DNA from: Desulfobacterales bacterium
GTDB lineage: Bacteria; Desulfobacterota; Desulfobacteria; Desulfobacterales; JAHEIW01
Assembly (NCBI GenBank): GCA_030066985.1
Contig: JASJAN010000032.1
Coordinates: 1-64,000 of the forward strand
Length of the DNA stretch: 64,000 nucleotides
Direction of reading: 5' to 3'
Under the pieces are notes generated by a model. It did not search any database. It was not told the DNA's origin and saw only the letters and a program-made list of their open reading frames with translations. Made by a program: the position numbers and the translations under genes. Positions 26,344 through 34,836 of the stretch are shown here, in pieces; the first letter of the stretch is position 1; every line of letters starts with the position of its first letter.

Positions 26344-27585
26344 TTACCATGCTTTAGCCATAGATTCCAACGCCGGCCGTTTCAGGCTAAAGGGTGAGAC
26401 ATCAATCGATGTTTTTTCACCGGCAATCATTTCGGCAGTCAATATTCCGGAAATCGGCCCGGTGGCATTGCCAAAGGTATGCCCTGAATTAATCAGCAGC
26501 CCCTCGAACTCGGGGACGAAATCAATTACCGGCAAACTATCTGAGGTAAAGGGCACCACCCGGCCCCAGGCCCGGTCAAAGACCGCATTTTTAAGAGCCG
26601 GGAAATTACTGTACATAGACTCCACCATGACCCCCACACCTCGCGTATCGGCTGTATTGGCAATGTCAACCGATGCGGGGTAATCCATGGGGATGCCAAA
26701 AAGCATGTTGCCGGCTTTCATTTGATTGGCAGCTTGCAAAAATAAGGTTTCGTAACGCCATTCATAATCCACGCGGAAGGCCTCATCATCATAACTTGGC
26801 AAATCTTGAAACAATTTGTATTGTTTGGCACTTTCCGGACCATACAGGCATTTATCCAGCAGTCTTTCTTCTAAAGGTGCGGTGGTCATCAACTGCAGCC
26901 GCATGGTGAATATCCCCAGAGCGAGACCCAGTTTTTCCGTTAGCTGAGTCGTCCGGCCCCCGGCGGCCAGCACCACATATTTGGATTCAATATCCCCTTT
27001 GGCCGTTTTGACGCCGGTTACTTTATCTTTGTCCGTATTGACCGCTAAGACTTCAGTGCCGGTACGGATGAGGGCACCATGTCTTCTGGCAGCGCTTGCA
27101 AAGGCACGGACATAAAGCGTCGGATTAACCAGGCAATCCAGCGGGCAATAGGTGGCGCCGATGGTGCTTTCCGGTAAAACAGGGGCCATCTCCAGCGCTT
27201 CTTTTTTGTCGAGCAGCTGCATGGTAACCCCGTCTTTATTACGCTGTTCGACAAATTCCTGCATGATGGGTAGCTGCGCTTCTTTATCAAAATAAATCAT
27301 ACCGCCGTTTTGCCGCAGTTCAAAGTCGTAATCGAGTTCATCGGGTAAATTCCGGGCGATTTGGTGGGTGGCGCTGGCCAGATCCAATTGGGGACCTGGA
27401 ATTCGTGTATGCATAAAGATATAGCCGATGTTATGACCGGTTGCGCCAGAGGCCAGGTCTCCTGATTCCAGCAAAATAACATCAAACCCCTTTTTTGCCA
27501 GATAATAGGCCGCAGTGCACCCGATAATGCCGCCTCCAACGACAACAACATCGCACCGATGATCTAAGCCGATATTATGCCCCAT
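26344..27585 (-). CDS. DadA/DAO-family FAD-dependent oxidoreductase
   Basis: Flavoprotein of 413 residues that oxidises an amine or amino acid. The N-terminal Rossmann motif is intact (VVVVGGGIIGCTAAYYLAKKG, split by position about 10-30) with the ESGDLASGATGHNIG segment after it. The C-terminal substrate-domain motif VIDFVPEFEGLLINSGHTFGNATGPISG is typical of the glycine oxidase/sarcosine oxidase/D-amino-acid dehydrogenase group. AAAGGAGG lies before the ATG. It sits between the BKACE and CoxG genes in the minus-strand cluster, so an N-methyl or amino intermediate of that pathway is a likely substrate. Confidence 0.9.
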   Translation of the reverse strand: MGHNIGLDHRCDVVVVGGGIIGCTAAYYLAKKGFDVILLESGDLASGATGHNIGYIFMHTRIPGPQLDLASATHQIARNLPDELDYDFELRQNGGMIYFDKEAQLPIMQEFVEQRNKDGVTMQLLDKKEALEMAPVLPESTIGATYCPLDCLVNPTLYVRAFASAARRHGALIRTGTEVLAVNTDKDKVTGVKTAKGDIESKYVVLAAGGRTTQLTEKLGLALGIFTMRLQLMTTAPLEERLLDKCLYGPESAKQYKLFQDLPSYDDEAFRVDYEWRYETLFLQAANQMKAGNMLFGIPMDYPASVDIANTADTRGVGVMVESMYSNFPALKNAVFDRAWGRVVPFTSDSLPVIDFVPEFEGLLINSGHTFGNATGPISGILTAEMIAGEKTSIDVSPFSLKRPALESMAKAW

Positions 27586-27690
27586 AATATCATCCTCCTT
27601 TTATGTGTTTTGGATACACCCGATCGACAGAGGGGCTGATGCCCTAAAATTTTTAATGATCACCGCATTATCACTGTCTTGCCCTGTTTT

Positions 27691-28506
27691 CTATCGCGGT
27701 ATCAGGCGCAGAATTTTGCGGGCCTCATCCGGTGTGGCCACATCTCTTCCCAGCTCCTCACTCAAACGGACGATCCGATGAACCAGCCTTTCGTTGGTTG
27801 CCAATTCGCCTTTCCTGTAATAGATGTTATCCTCCAGGCCGACCCTTACATGTCCCCCCATCAGCACAGCGTGAAGGTTCATGGTCAGCTGGGCAGCCCC
27901 AATACCCGAGACCGTCCAGGTGCTGCCTGAAGGCAGGCTGCTGTATAGATGGACCAAATGCTCGACATTTGCGGGCATTGCCCCTCGCAGCCCCATGACA
28001 AAATTGAAATGCAGCGGTCGATCCGCTAGATCCCGCTCGCCCAATGCAATGGCATTGTTAATCATGCTTAAATCAAATATCTCCATTTCCGGTTTTATAT
28101 GAAGACGCTGCATTTCTGTGGCCAGCGCATCGATCAAGTCAGGCGGATTGACATAGGCCGAATTGGGAAAATTGACCGAGCCTGTTGTCAAACTGGCCAT
28201 CTCGGGGCGCATTTGCAGGCGCTGCATGCGGCTTTCAACATCGGTACCGGCCCGTCCGCCGGTTGATACCTGGATGATGAGATTGCAGCGCTCTTTAATT
28301 CGAGAGACAATTTCATGAAAAATTTGGGGATCATCCGACGGATTTTCATCTTTGTCCCGCGCGTGGATATGAATGATCGACGCCCCCTCATCCTCGCAGC
28401 GCAGGGCACAGGTGACAATTTCCTCTGTTGTCACCGGGACATGGGGTGTATGTTTTTTTTGAGGTTTGGACCCGGTGGGCGCTATGGTTATGATCAATTT
28501 TTCCAT
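27691..28506 (-). CDS. Beta-keto acid cleavage enzyme (BKACE, DUF849) family
   Basis: Zinc-dependent TIM-barrel enzyme of 271 residues. The family condenses a beta-keto acid with acetyl-CoA to give acetoacetate and a new CoA ester. Visible signatures are IIHIHARDKDENPSDDP with metal-binding H46 and H48, IIQVSTGGRAG, PEMASLTTGSVNFP, PEMEIFDLSMI and HVRVGLEDNIYY, which supplies a catalytic or metal Glu. Known members use 3-keto-5-aminohexanoate, dehydrocarnitine and other keto acids; substrate specificity cannot be read here. The position behind an MttB methyltransferase makes a trimethylammonium keto acid such as dehydrocarnitine an attractive candidate. An AAAGGAC site lies upstream. Confidence 0.92.
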   Translation of the reverse strand: MEKLIITIAPTGSKPQKKHTPHVPVTTEEIVTCALRCEDEGASIIHIHARDKDENPSDDPQIFHEIVSRIKERCNLIIQVSTGGRAGTDVESRMQRLQMRPEMASLTTGSVNFPNSAYVNPPDLIDALATEMQRLHIKPEMEIFDLSMINNAIALGERDLADRPLHFNFVMGLRGAMPANVEHLVHLYSSLPSGSTWTVSGIGAAQLTMNLHAVLMGGHVRVGLEDNIYYRKGELATNERLVHRIVRLSEELGRDVATPDEARKILRLIPR

Positions 28507-28596
28507 CTTAAAATAGTCCTTTTAATAAAGATATTTTTTCCATCGGCTATCACGAAATCGTTTCCGTCCAGAGGACACCTGCGAAAAAATCGTCAA

Positions 28597-28779
28597 ACGG
28601 GCATGTTAATTTTTGAGAGGCGATATGCAGATGATTTACCTCCAAGCAACGCAGTGACCCGATATTTGGGATGAAGGGCACCATTGCTTTTGGCCTAACC
28701 CAATTATTGATCAAATCCCAAATATCGGGACACAGTCACCTTATAATTCATATCGCCTATCAGAAAATGACATGACCGA
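28597..28779. repeat. Nested palindromic element, family R2, copy B
   Basis: Outer arms GGGCATGTTAATTTTTGAGA and onward (28599-28627) pair with 28749-28776. The inner arms ACCCGATATTTGGGAT (28657-28672) pair with ATCCCAAATATCGGG (28715-28729). Size, arm sequence and inner palindrome match the element at 20009-20194; loops differ. It lies between the MttB gene and the BKACE gene, inside a probable operon. Confidence 0.88.
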
Positions 28780-28850
28780 TTTTCATTGGTTTAGTTGTCT
28801 GCGACACGCTATTTCAAAAGGATCGCATCGGTTTTGTGCAGGATCAGGGA

Positions 28851-30332
28851 TCACACAATCCCATGGGCCTTCTCTGCACTGCGCAATATCTTTTCCAGCT
28901 CCTTGACCACGGCCGGATCCAAAGGGGCCGGTTCTGAAAAGTTCAAAAGCTCTTCGGCTTTCTGTTTTGCCATTTGCTCAAGGCTGAGACTGCCTTTTTT
29001 AACCCAGTCTTCATAGGTTCCCTTACTGCATAAATCCGACAGGCAAAGCTCCTGGCGCATGTGGGCCAGGGTATGCTGGTTGCCTAAATACTGCCCCCCC
29101 GGCCCGATCTCTTTAATCAAATCGGCGGCCAGGGTTTCTTCATCAAAAGCCATACCCGCCAGGATTCGTTTGGTGCGCTTGGCGATATCGTCATCGATGA
29201 CCAGCTGAGCCAGGCTGACCGCATAATTGCTTTCAAGCGTTCCGGCACAATTGTTCAGATTGGCTCCGGCCAGAGCGGCCAGCAGCAGATTGCCTTGTTT
29301 TTCGAACCCGGCCTGACAATCCACCTGTTTTGAATCGGTTCGGCCGCCGCTGCCTTCTTTCGGCATTTCATAAAAGCGAGCCATTTCGGTGGTGGCCACA
29401 TTCAGCAGACCTGTTTCGGGTGACCCGAAAGAAATGTTTCCGGTTCGAATATCCATGGTCGTTGAAACGCCGCCGTAAATGACCGGTGCGCCCGGATTGG
29501 TTATCTGGGTCAGCGCAATCCCGGCCAGTTGTTCGGCATTGGTGACCAGGAGGGTGCCGGCCAAAGTGACCGGTGAGGAAGCACCGGCAAACGGTTCTGA
29601 ATAGATGATAGACGGCAGGCCGGCGCGCGCCAGTTCAACGATGTTTTCAGCCGTGCGTTCGGCAAAAAACAGCGGCGCAATCGGACATTCGGTGGCGGAA
29701 AAAATCGGCCGGCGACGCAGTTCATCTTCCCCGCCCTGCACCACCGCCGCCATCTCCAGTAAGAAAGGCAAATTCTTAACATCATAGGCCGCCGCTGTTA
29801 TGGAATGTTTGGCGGTGTTTTCAAATGTGGTCTTCCAGCGGTAGAGTTCCACCACGGCATTCGGAACATCCGACGGCATGACGGACACGTGAAAAAAATC
29901 CAGATGCTCCAGGTGCTGGGTCAGGCGTGCAAACTGGGCTAGATCCTCTAAGGTCCCGAGCCGCCTTTGTCCGGTTTCAATATCATGCACCACCGGGGCA
30001 CTGCCCAACGTGCCGTAATAAACGGAATGCGGCGAACCTTTGCCATCCAGGTAAAGATCATGTCCCCGTTCTCGGCCGCCCAGGGTAATGGTCTTGGGGG
30101 CGGTCTGCAGTGATTTGGTGATGAGGTCCCTGGCAAACTTGACGCGCCACAGGGTCCGGTCACCTTGCTTTCCGGTAACTTCACATGGGATATCGTGCTC
30201 TTGCAGGGTGTTGGCAACCATTTCCGAATCAATTTGAATACCGGTCTCTTCCAGAATGGAAAGCGAGGCTTCATGGATGCGCTCTTTGGCTGCTGTATCG
30301 AGTAAGTCGACTTTGGGAACGGCCGTTTGCAT
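28851..30332 (-). CDS. MttB-superfamily corrinoid methyltransferase, copy 1 (non-pyrrolysine)
   Basis: Methyltransferase of 493 residues that should move a methyl group from a methylated amine to its cognate corrinoid protein. The MttB-family core is visible: ILEETGIQIDSE near the start, GTLGSAPVVHDIETGQRR, ITNPGAPVIYGGVSTTMDIRTG, and DCQAGFEKQGNLLLAALAGAN. The frame is complete with no in-frame UAG, so it is not a pyrrolysine trimethylamine enzyme; such homologs demethylate quaternary amines such as glycine betaine or proline betaine. I chose ATG at 30332 because AAAGGAGG is seven bases upstream; the GTG at 30338 is too close. It follows the corrinoid protein by 13 bases, which pairs them. 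Confidence 0.93.
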   Translation of the reverse strand: MQTAVPKVDLLDTAAKERIHEASLSILEETGIQIDSEMVANTLQEHDIPCEVTGKQGDRTLWRVKFARDLITKSLQTAPKTITLGGRERGHDLYLDGKGSPHSVYYGTLGSAPVVHDIETGQRRLGTLEDLAQFARLTQHLEHLDFFHVSVMPSDVPNAVVELYRWKTTFENTAKHSITAAAYDVKNLPFLLEMAAVVQGGEDELRRRPIFSATECPIAPLFFAERTAENIVELARAGLPSIIYSEPFAGASSPVTLAGTLLVTNAEQLAGIALTQITNPGAPVIYGGVSTTMDIRTGNISFGSPETGLLNVATTEMARFYEMPKEGSGGRTDSKQVDCQAGFEKQGNLLLAALAGANLNNCAGTLESNYAVSLAQLVIDDDIAKRTKRILAGMAFDEETLAADLIKEIGPGGQYLGNQHTLAHMRQELCLSDLCSKGTYEDWVKKGSLSLEQMAKQKAEELLNFSEPAPLDPAVVKELEKILRSAEKAHGIV

Positions 30333-30345
30333 AATCACGCCTCCT

Positions 30346-31014
30346 TTATTTTGTTAAAAGAGAGATTGCAATTTCAGTTGCTTCCTGGGCATCCGCACCA
30401 TATGCGTCAGCGCCGATTTCCTGGGCCCAACTTTCTGACGACGCGGCACCACCAATCATCACTTTGAAGTCGTCTCTATAACCCATCTCCTCTAAAGCAT
30501 CGATGACTTCCTTTTGGGCCAGGATGGTGGTGGTCAACAGGGCTGAAAGACATATCATATCAGCCGCATTATCTCTGGCAGCCTCAATGATAACCGGCGT
30601 AGCAACATCGATTCCAAGGTCAATGACTTCAAAGCCGTTGGCCATCAGCAAACTGGATACCATGGTCTTGCCGATATCATGCAGATCGCCTTTAACGGTG
30701 GCAATGACAATCTTTCCCATTAGCTCCTGTGTGACCTGGCTTTCACGCAGCTTGGGCTCCAGGATTGCCAGCGCTCGTTTCATTGTCTCAGCGGCCGCCA
30801 CCAATTCCGGCAAAAACATATCCCCCTTGCCGAACCGATCTCCGACAACCATGATACCGGCCTTAAAGCCGCCCTCAATTAAGTCGAGCAATTCGGCTGC
30901 GCTTATTTCAGCAGCTGCTTGCTCGGCAATCTGGATTGCCGCAGCCTTATTCAGCGTAATAATAGCCTCCTTTGCCTTTTTCTGAAGACTTTGACCTTGA
31001 GCTGCCATAGACAT
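30346..31014 (-). CDS. Methyltransferase cognate corrinoid protein (MtgC/MttC-like)
   Basis: Cobalamin-binding carrier of 222 residues that accepts the methyl group from the MttB enzyme downstream. Residues 10-90 form the helical cap domain. Residues 98-222 form the B12-binding Rossmann domain with the base-off motif D110-L-H112-D-I-G115, in which His112 supplies the lower axial ligand, followed by the conserved SALLTTT and GGAASS motifs. The start at 31014 has GAAGGAGG eight bases upstream; an in-frame TTG at 31032 overlaps that ribosome site and is unlikely. It is the only corrinoid protein gene in this window although there are three MttB genes. Confidence 0.95.
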   Translation of the reverse strand: MSMAAQGQSLQKKAKEAIITLNKAAAIQIAEQAAAEISAAELLDLIEGGFKAGIMVVGDRFGKGDMFLPELVAAAETMKRALAILEPKLRESQVTQELMGKIVIATVKGDLHDIGKTMVSSLLMANGFEVIDLGIDVATPVIIEAARDNAADMICLSALLTTTILAQKEVIDALEEMGYRDDFKVMIGGAASSESWAQEIGADAYGADAQEATEIAISLLTK

Positions 31015-31032
31015 CGCGTAATCCTCCTTCAA

Positions 31033-32190
31033 TTATGTATTCAGATCAAAACGAGAAAGGTTCAATTCATCGAGCGGTATCTCAGTTTTGCCATCACAAA
31101 TTAATTCCTGGATGAGCTTGCCCGAGCCGGGCCCCATGCCGATCCCATGACCGCAATGGCCGCAGGCCATTATAAATCCCTCAACCCCCTCGACCGGACC
31201 CAAAATCGGCAGGTCATCCGGGGTGTTGGGGAAAAAGTTGGCATAGGATCGGATGATGCGAACATCTTTGAGCATCGGCATTGCCCTGACATTAACCCTG
31301 GCCATGAGTTCGATTTCTTCTTGAGAGGTTCTTTTATCATAGCCCGCGTTGCGCCAGCTAGCACCGATTAAAAGATTGCCGGCCTTCTGCTGGCTCATAA
31401 TGAGACCGCACCCCAATTGTTCCGATTTGCCGCTATCTTCTTCGACCATATATGAAGCACCCATTATGGCATGCGATACTGTCGGCGGTAATTGCTCGGT
31501 AACCAGCATCGCCAGTTGAAAGGGAGCCACAGGCACTTTAATGTCAACCATATCGCCGATCAAACATCCCCAGCTCCCGGCGGCGTTTACTACCGTGTTG
31601 GTTTTAATGGTGCCTTTATCGGTGACAACGCCTTGCACCTGCCCGCCGGCAACCTCGATGTCGCGCACTTCGGTATAGTGAAAAAGCTGTGCCCCGCTCT
31701 TTTGCGCTTGTAGGTTCAAAGCAATCACCAGAAAAATAGGATTGGTAATGCCATCGATCGCACTGTAGACAGCGCCAACGACCCTTTCCTCTGCCAGATG
31801 AGGCTCCAGCTCGAGTACCTGTTGGGCATCGATCATCTTCAGCGGATATCCATCGTCGGCCCTTTTTTGCAGGTGGGCTTCGACAAAAGGAAGTTGATTT
31901 TCGTCTTCAATTACGAGCAGCCCGCCACCCTGCACATACTCAAAGTCCATTTCCAGTTCGGCTTTAAGCTGCCGATGAACGTAGAAACTGTGCATCGCCA
32001 GTCGGACATCAATTCCGGGCTTACGCGTTATGGACCAGACAAAAGCAGCGTTGGCGCCGGAGGCTTCGCCGGCCATGCATCCTTTCTCGATCAGGACAAC
32101 ACTTTTGCCCGCGCGCGCCAGAAAATAGGTAATCGCTGAACCCACCACGCCACCGCCGATAACGACGATTTCAGCTTCTTGCGGAAGCAT
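31033..32190 (-). CDS. HcnC/SoxB-like FAD subunit of amine or amino-acid dehydrogenase
   Basis: Flavoprotein of 385 residues with an N-terminal IVVIGGGVVGSAITYFLARAG motif and the EKGCMAGEASGANAAFV segment typical of DAO enzymes. The C-terminal domain contains PVEGVEGFIMACGHCGHGIGMGPGSGKLI. Such proteins form a heterotrimer with an [2Fe-2S] protein and an FAD/NAD-type subunit (HcnABC, opine or octopine oxidase, D-hydroxyproline dehydrogenase), which are the two genes immediately upstream. The ATG abuts the stop of the preceding subunit (TAA-ATG), so translation is coupled. Likely role: oxidative demethylation or deamination of a methylated glycine. Confidence 0.9.
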   Translation of the reverse strand: MLPQEAEIVVIGGGVVGSAITYFLARAGKSVVLIEKGCMAGEASGANAAFVWSITRKPGIDVRLAMHSFYVHRQLKAELEMDFEYVQGGGLLVIEDENQLPFVEAHLQKRADDGYPLKMIDAQQVLELEPHLAEERVVGAVYSAIDGITNPIFLVIALNLQAQKSGAQLFHYTEVRDIEVAGGQVQGVVTDKGTIKTNTVVNAAGSWGCLIGDMVDIKVPVAPFQLAMLVTEQLPPTVSHAIMGASYMVEEDSGKSEQLGCGLIMSQQKAGNLLIGASWRNAGYDKRTSQEEIELMARVNVRAMPMLKDVRIIRSYANFFPNTPDDLPILGPVEGVEGFIMACGHCGHGIGMGPGSGKLIQELICDGKTEIPLDELNLSRFDLNT

Positions 32191-33648
32191 TTAATATCCT
32201 CTGTTTTCCGTCATCTGTTCGCTGACACCTGACACCACAGGCTTTGTTTCGTCTGCGGCCAGCACGCCGAGGGCAACTGGTTTAATCGATGGTCGGGGGT
32301 TTAAAGTTCCGACATCTTCAACTGCCACATTGAGCCGATGCCGCAGCAATTCAATAACGGCCGGCCCGCACATACGCCCCTCACAGGCACCCATGCCCAA
32401 GCGGGTCATGCGTTTGACATCTTTTATGCGCAGGTTGCCATCCGACAGCGCCGCTTCTAATTGTTTAAGCGTTACCTCTTCACAGCGGCAAATGACCGTG
32501 TCGTCGGTTGCCAGCTCGCAAAGGCCTTTACGCGGCAGACTGATGTTGTCGAGGACTTTGCGGAATCGATTGATGGTATTCAGTTTTTTTTGGTAAGGCC
32601 GCATTTGTTCAGCGGCGGTTGCCGGTGAAATGGTGCCCAGAGCGCGGGCTGCCGCAATCCCGGCAATACAGCCTTCCGCAATGGCGGCTTTTCTGCCGGC
32701 AACGCCGGCGCCATCGCCAACCGCATAGATACCCGGCACGCTGGTTTCCATGTTGGCCTTGCGCAGCGGAATGTAGCCTCCCCGTCTCAGATCGTATTCG
32801 TGCTCACATTCAGCCAGCATCGTCAGCTCTGCTGAAGACACCAGGCCGTAACCCAAACAGATGGTGTCCACTTTTATGAAGCGGGCGGTATTTAAACTGG
32901 GTCTCCAATCCTTATCGACTTCCGCAATCACCGCCTCCTGGACACGCCCATCGCCACGGGCCTCGAGGAGAATATGGCTTTGCAACAGCGGAACACCGGC
33001 TTTTTTAATGCTGCGCCAATACTGCATGCCTTCTTTTAAAAAATTCCAATTGCCCAAGACGCCCTTTAATGCCTGCAGCCAATGATTGGCATAATTACCG
33101 GTTTCCAGTATTGCCGATATATTGCCACCGGCCTTGATAATCTGGTCAGCCAGGACCAATTGTAAGGGTCCTGTGCCGGCAAGCAGGATGTTTTCTCCGG
33201 GAAGTACGCGTTCTGTTTTGACGAGCTTTTGAGCCCCGCCGGCGGCAAAAACACCGGGAAGTGTCCAACCCGGAAACGGAACCGGTCGATCATAGGCGCC
33301 CGTAGCGACGACCAGGTGCTTAAAGCGCAAACTGGATGAGGTACCGTTACGCGCCAGGGCAAGGCTGCGATCATCAAATATCCCCCACACCAGGGTATTA
33401 TTTAAATATTGGATTTTATCTGCGTGAGAATAGAATTGATGCAGCAAATCCTGTCCCTCTGTATAATCCGGACCCAGAGCGTCAGGATCGGCGACGTTAA
33501 AACCTTTTTGATATTGTCGGAAGCACTGGCCCCCCAAACATTCATTTTCATCCAACAGCGTGACGTTCACCCCGGACCCGGTCGCTTTTATGGCAGCCGC
33601 CACCCCACCGGGCCCGCCGCCGATGATGACAATATCGGATGTTCTCAC
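32191..33648 (-). CDS. HcnB-like FAD/NAD-binding subunit with Cys-rich C-terminus
   Basis: Pyridine-nucleotide-disulfide-type flavoprotein of 485 residues. The first FAD motif IVIIGGGPGGVAAAI is at about 5-18, with AVGDGAGVAGRKAA in the second FAD region. About residues 385-440 hold a BFD-like iron-sulfur motif: ICRCEEVTL, then GACEGRMCGP. The start is GTG at 33648, three bases after the upstream 2Fe-2S gene. The last ~15 codons (VVSGVSEQ and following) run through a copy of the CTGACACC repeat (32222-32236), so the native C-terminus may have been altered. Alpha-subunit role in an HcnABC-like amine dehydrogenase. Confidence 0.9.
   Translation of the reverse strand: MRTSDIVIIGGGPGGVAAAIKATGSGVNVTLLDENECLGGQCFRQYQKGFNVADPDALGPDYTEGQDLLHQFYSHADKIQYLNNTLVWGIFDDRSLALARNGTSSSLRFKHLVVATGAYDRPVPFPGWTLPGVFAAGGAQKLVKTERVLPGENILLAGTGPLQLVLADQIIKAGGNISAILETGNYANHWLQALKGVLGNWNFLKEGMQYWRSIKKAGVPLLQSHILLEARGDGRVQEAVIAEVDKDWRPSLNTARFIKVDTICLGYGLVSSAELTMLAECEHEYDLRRGGYIPLRKANMETSVPGIYAVGDGAGVAGRKAAIAEGCIAGIAAARALGTISPATAAEQMRPYQKKLNTINRFRKVLDNISLPRKGLCELATDDTVICRCEEVTLKQLEAALSDGNLRIKDVKRMTRLGMGACEGRMCGPAVIELLRHRLNVAVEDVGTLNPRPSIKPVALGVLAADETKPVVSGVSEQMTENRGY
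32222..32236. repeat. CTGACACC-family repeat inside a coding region
   Basis: CTGACACCTGACACC lies inside the last codons of the HcnB-like gene. It is the same unit as the intergenic repeats at 6018, 8098 and 16405. It reads in frame without stopping the gene early. Confidence 0.75.
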
Positions 33649-33651
33649 GTG

Positions 33652-33963
33652 TTATGATTCCCGTTTTGGTATGCTTCTCTGGGTTTCGACCCGGCACCCT
33701 GGAGCGGCAAGCGTTTGGCAGGCCTGGGTGTTGGGTATTCCGTTTATGACCATACGGCATTCCTGACACAGCCCAATACCGCAATAAAGCCCCCGGGGTT
33801 GTGCGAGCTTATGGGTATAGCGCAGGGTCCTGCGATCGGCAGCCAGCAATACTGCCCCAATGGTCTCACCTTCGTAGGCAGTGATCTTTTCGCCATCTAC
33901 CTCTATCTCAAACGGCTGCCCTCGTTTGACACCTTTAAATATGCGTTTGTCTGTTTGACCCAT
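33652..33963 (-). CDS. HcnA-like (2Fe-2S) ferredoxin subunit
   Basis: Small [2Fe-2S] protein of 103 residues, equal to the N-terminal domain of sarcosine oxidase alpha subunits and to HcnA. The cluster ligands are C61, C66, C69 and C82 (YCGIGLCQECRMVING, then TQAC), in the order used by plant-type ferredoxins. It begins the operon of three dehydrogenase subunits, followed by the corrinoid protein and MttB, and would pass electrons from the flavin centres to a quinone or another carrier. It is preceded by 628 bases without a gene, where the operon promoter should lie. Confidence 0.92.
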   Translation of the reverse strand: MGQTDKRIFKGVKRGQPFEIEVDGEKITAYEGETIGAVLLAADRRTLRYTHKLAQPRGLYCGIGLCQECRMVINGIPNTQACQTLAAPGCRVETQRSIPKRES

Positions 33964-34350
33964 TTACGCCTGCTTCCCCTCTGTAATTAACTGAGGGCTC
34001 GAGGAGTTATTTAGTGCAACCTAGTATCATAGCGCAATGAATTATCAGCAGCGAAATCGTGCACTGTCTGAATGCCTTAGGGAGCGTTACGAAAGAACAA
34101 CAGAAGACCTAAATGCGGCTTGTTGGCACGATGTTGATTTTATATTTTACCCGTTATTTCAAATACGTGCTTTGTTCTGTCGGTACGCCCCCTTAGGCAT
34201 GAGTTTGCACGATTCAGTCGCTGATGATTCATGTAGCGACCGAATCCACAAAGCTCACCGGTCCCTCAACTAGATCATAAATCGTTTCGGACTTATTTCA
34301 GGCATAGGTTTACGATTCCCTTTATCATTCATTTGACAGGACTTTGTACG
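33964..34350. other. Intergenic region upstream of the HcnABC-like operon
   Basis: Non-coding as far as I can see. A 78-codon frame (34037-34273) has no ribosome site and a composition unlike its neighbours. The region should hold the promoter for the minus-strand dehydrogenase-corrinoid-MttB operon. I cannot identify -35/-10 or -24/-12 boxes with confidence. Confidence 0.4.
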
Positions 34351-34450
34351 CGGCGGAGGTTTCCATAGGCAAGGCACTTAAGGGCGAGGCTATCCGCCTC
34401 AGGCGGATGCCTCGTCTTTAATAACGCAGCATATGGGAGCCTCCGGCTCG
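34351..34450. repeat. Palindromic repeat, family R4, copy 2
   Basis: It contains AAGGCACTTAAGGGCGAGGC (34371-34390) identical to copy 1, with a perfect inner stem TCCGCC/GGCGGA (34393-34407) and ATAACGCAGCATATG (34420-34434). The outer ends GGAGGTTTCC and GGGAGCCTCC pair. Confidence 0.85.
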
Positions 34451-34459
34451 CCCATAGGG

Positions 34460-34580
34460 TGAAAATAGATGAGAAATAAAATAGATCTGTTTCCGCTTTA
34501 GGTAATAATTGAAAGACATTACTCATGGTTCCCGTGCAAGCTGGTGCAATCACATAATTAATTTTTCTCATCTATTTTCA
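34460..34580. repeat. Long inverted repeat next to the R4 element
   Basis: TGAAAATAGATGAGAAA (34460-34476) is perfectly complementary to TTTCTCATCTATTTTCA (34564-34580); the 87-base interior is not coding. It lies just downstream of the MoaD-like gene on the minus strand. Confidence 0.85.
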
Positions 34581-34591
34581 TACAAAGCTTG

Positions 34592-34825
34592 TTAGCCGCC
34601 TGATATCGGCGAATATAACGATAACGTATCTTTTTCCTTCAATGCATCGGATTCATCCGCGTTACGCCCATTGAGCAAGACAATCGCCTTCTCTTCAGCC
34701 GGGATTTCAAGAATATCCAGAACACTTCTTACCGTCGCCCCGGATTCAAGTTGGATGTCAAAGGAACTTTCATTTGCGGGCGCATATTTTTTTAAATTGA
34801 CGTATAGGTCCACATGCACTTTCAT
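34592..34825 (-). CDS. MoaD/ThiS-family sulfur-carrier protein
   Basis: Ubiquitin-fold protein of 77 residues ending in the required Gly-Gly (SPISGG). The core VNLKKYAPANESSFDIQLESGATVRSVLDILEIP matches MoaD-like proteins associated with tungsten/molybdenum pterin enzymes. It is encoded right after an AOR-family gene, so it probably serves that enzyme's pterin cofactor or is a dedicated subunit-like carrier, as seen for other AOR loci. The start is ambiguous: ATG at 34825, or GTG at 34840 overlapping the AOR stop codon (GTGA). The GTG start would imply translational coupling. Confidence 0.9.
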   Translation of the reverse strand: MKVHVDLYVNLKKYAPANESSFDIQLESGATVRSVLDILEIPAEEKAIVLLNGRNADESDALKEKDTLSLYSPISGG

Positions 34826-34836
34826 TGTTTTATATC

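Noticed and set aside
34037-34273. 78-codon frame on the plus strand in the gap upstream of the dehydrogenase operon
   Set aside because: No ribosome site, no recognisable domain, unusual composition and opposite direction to its neighbours.
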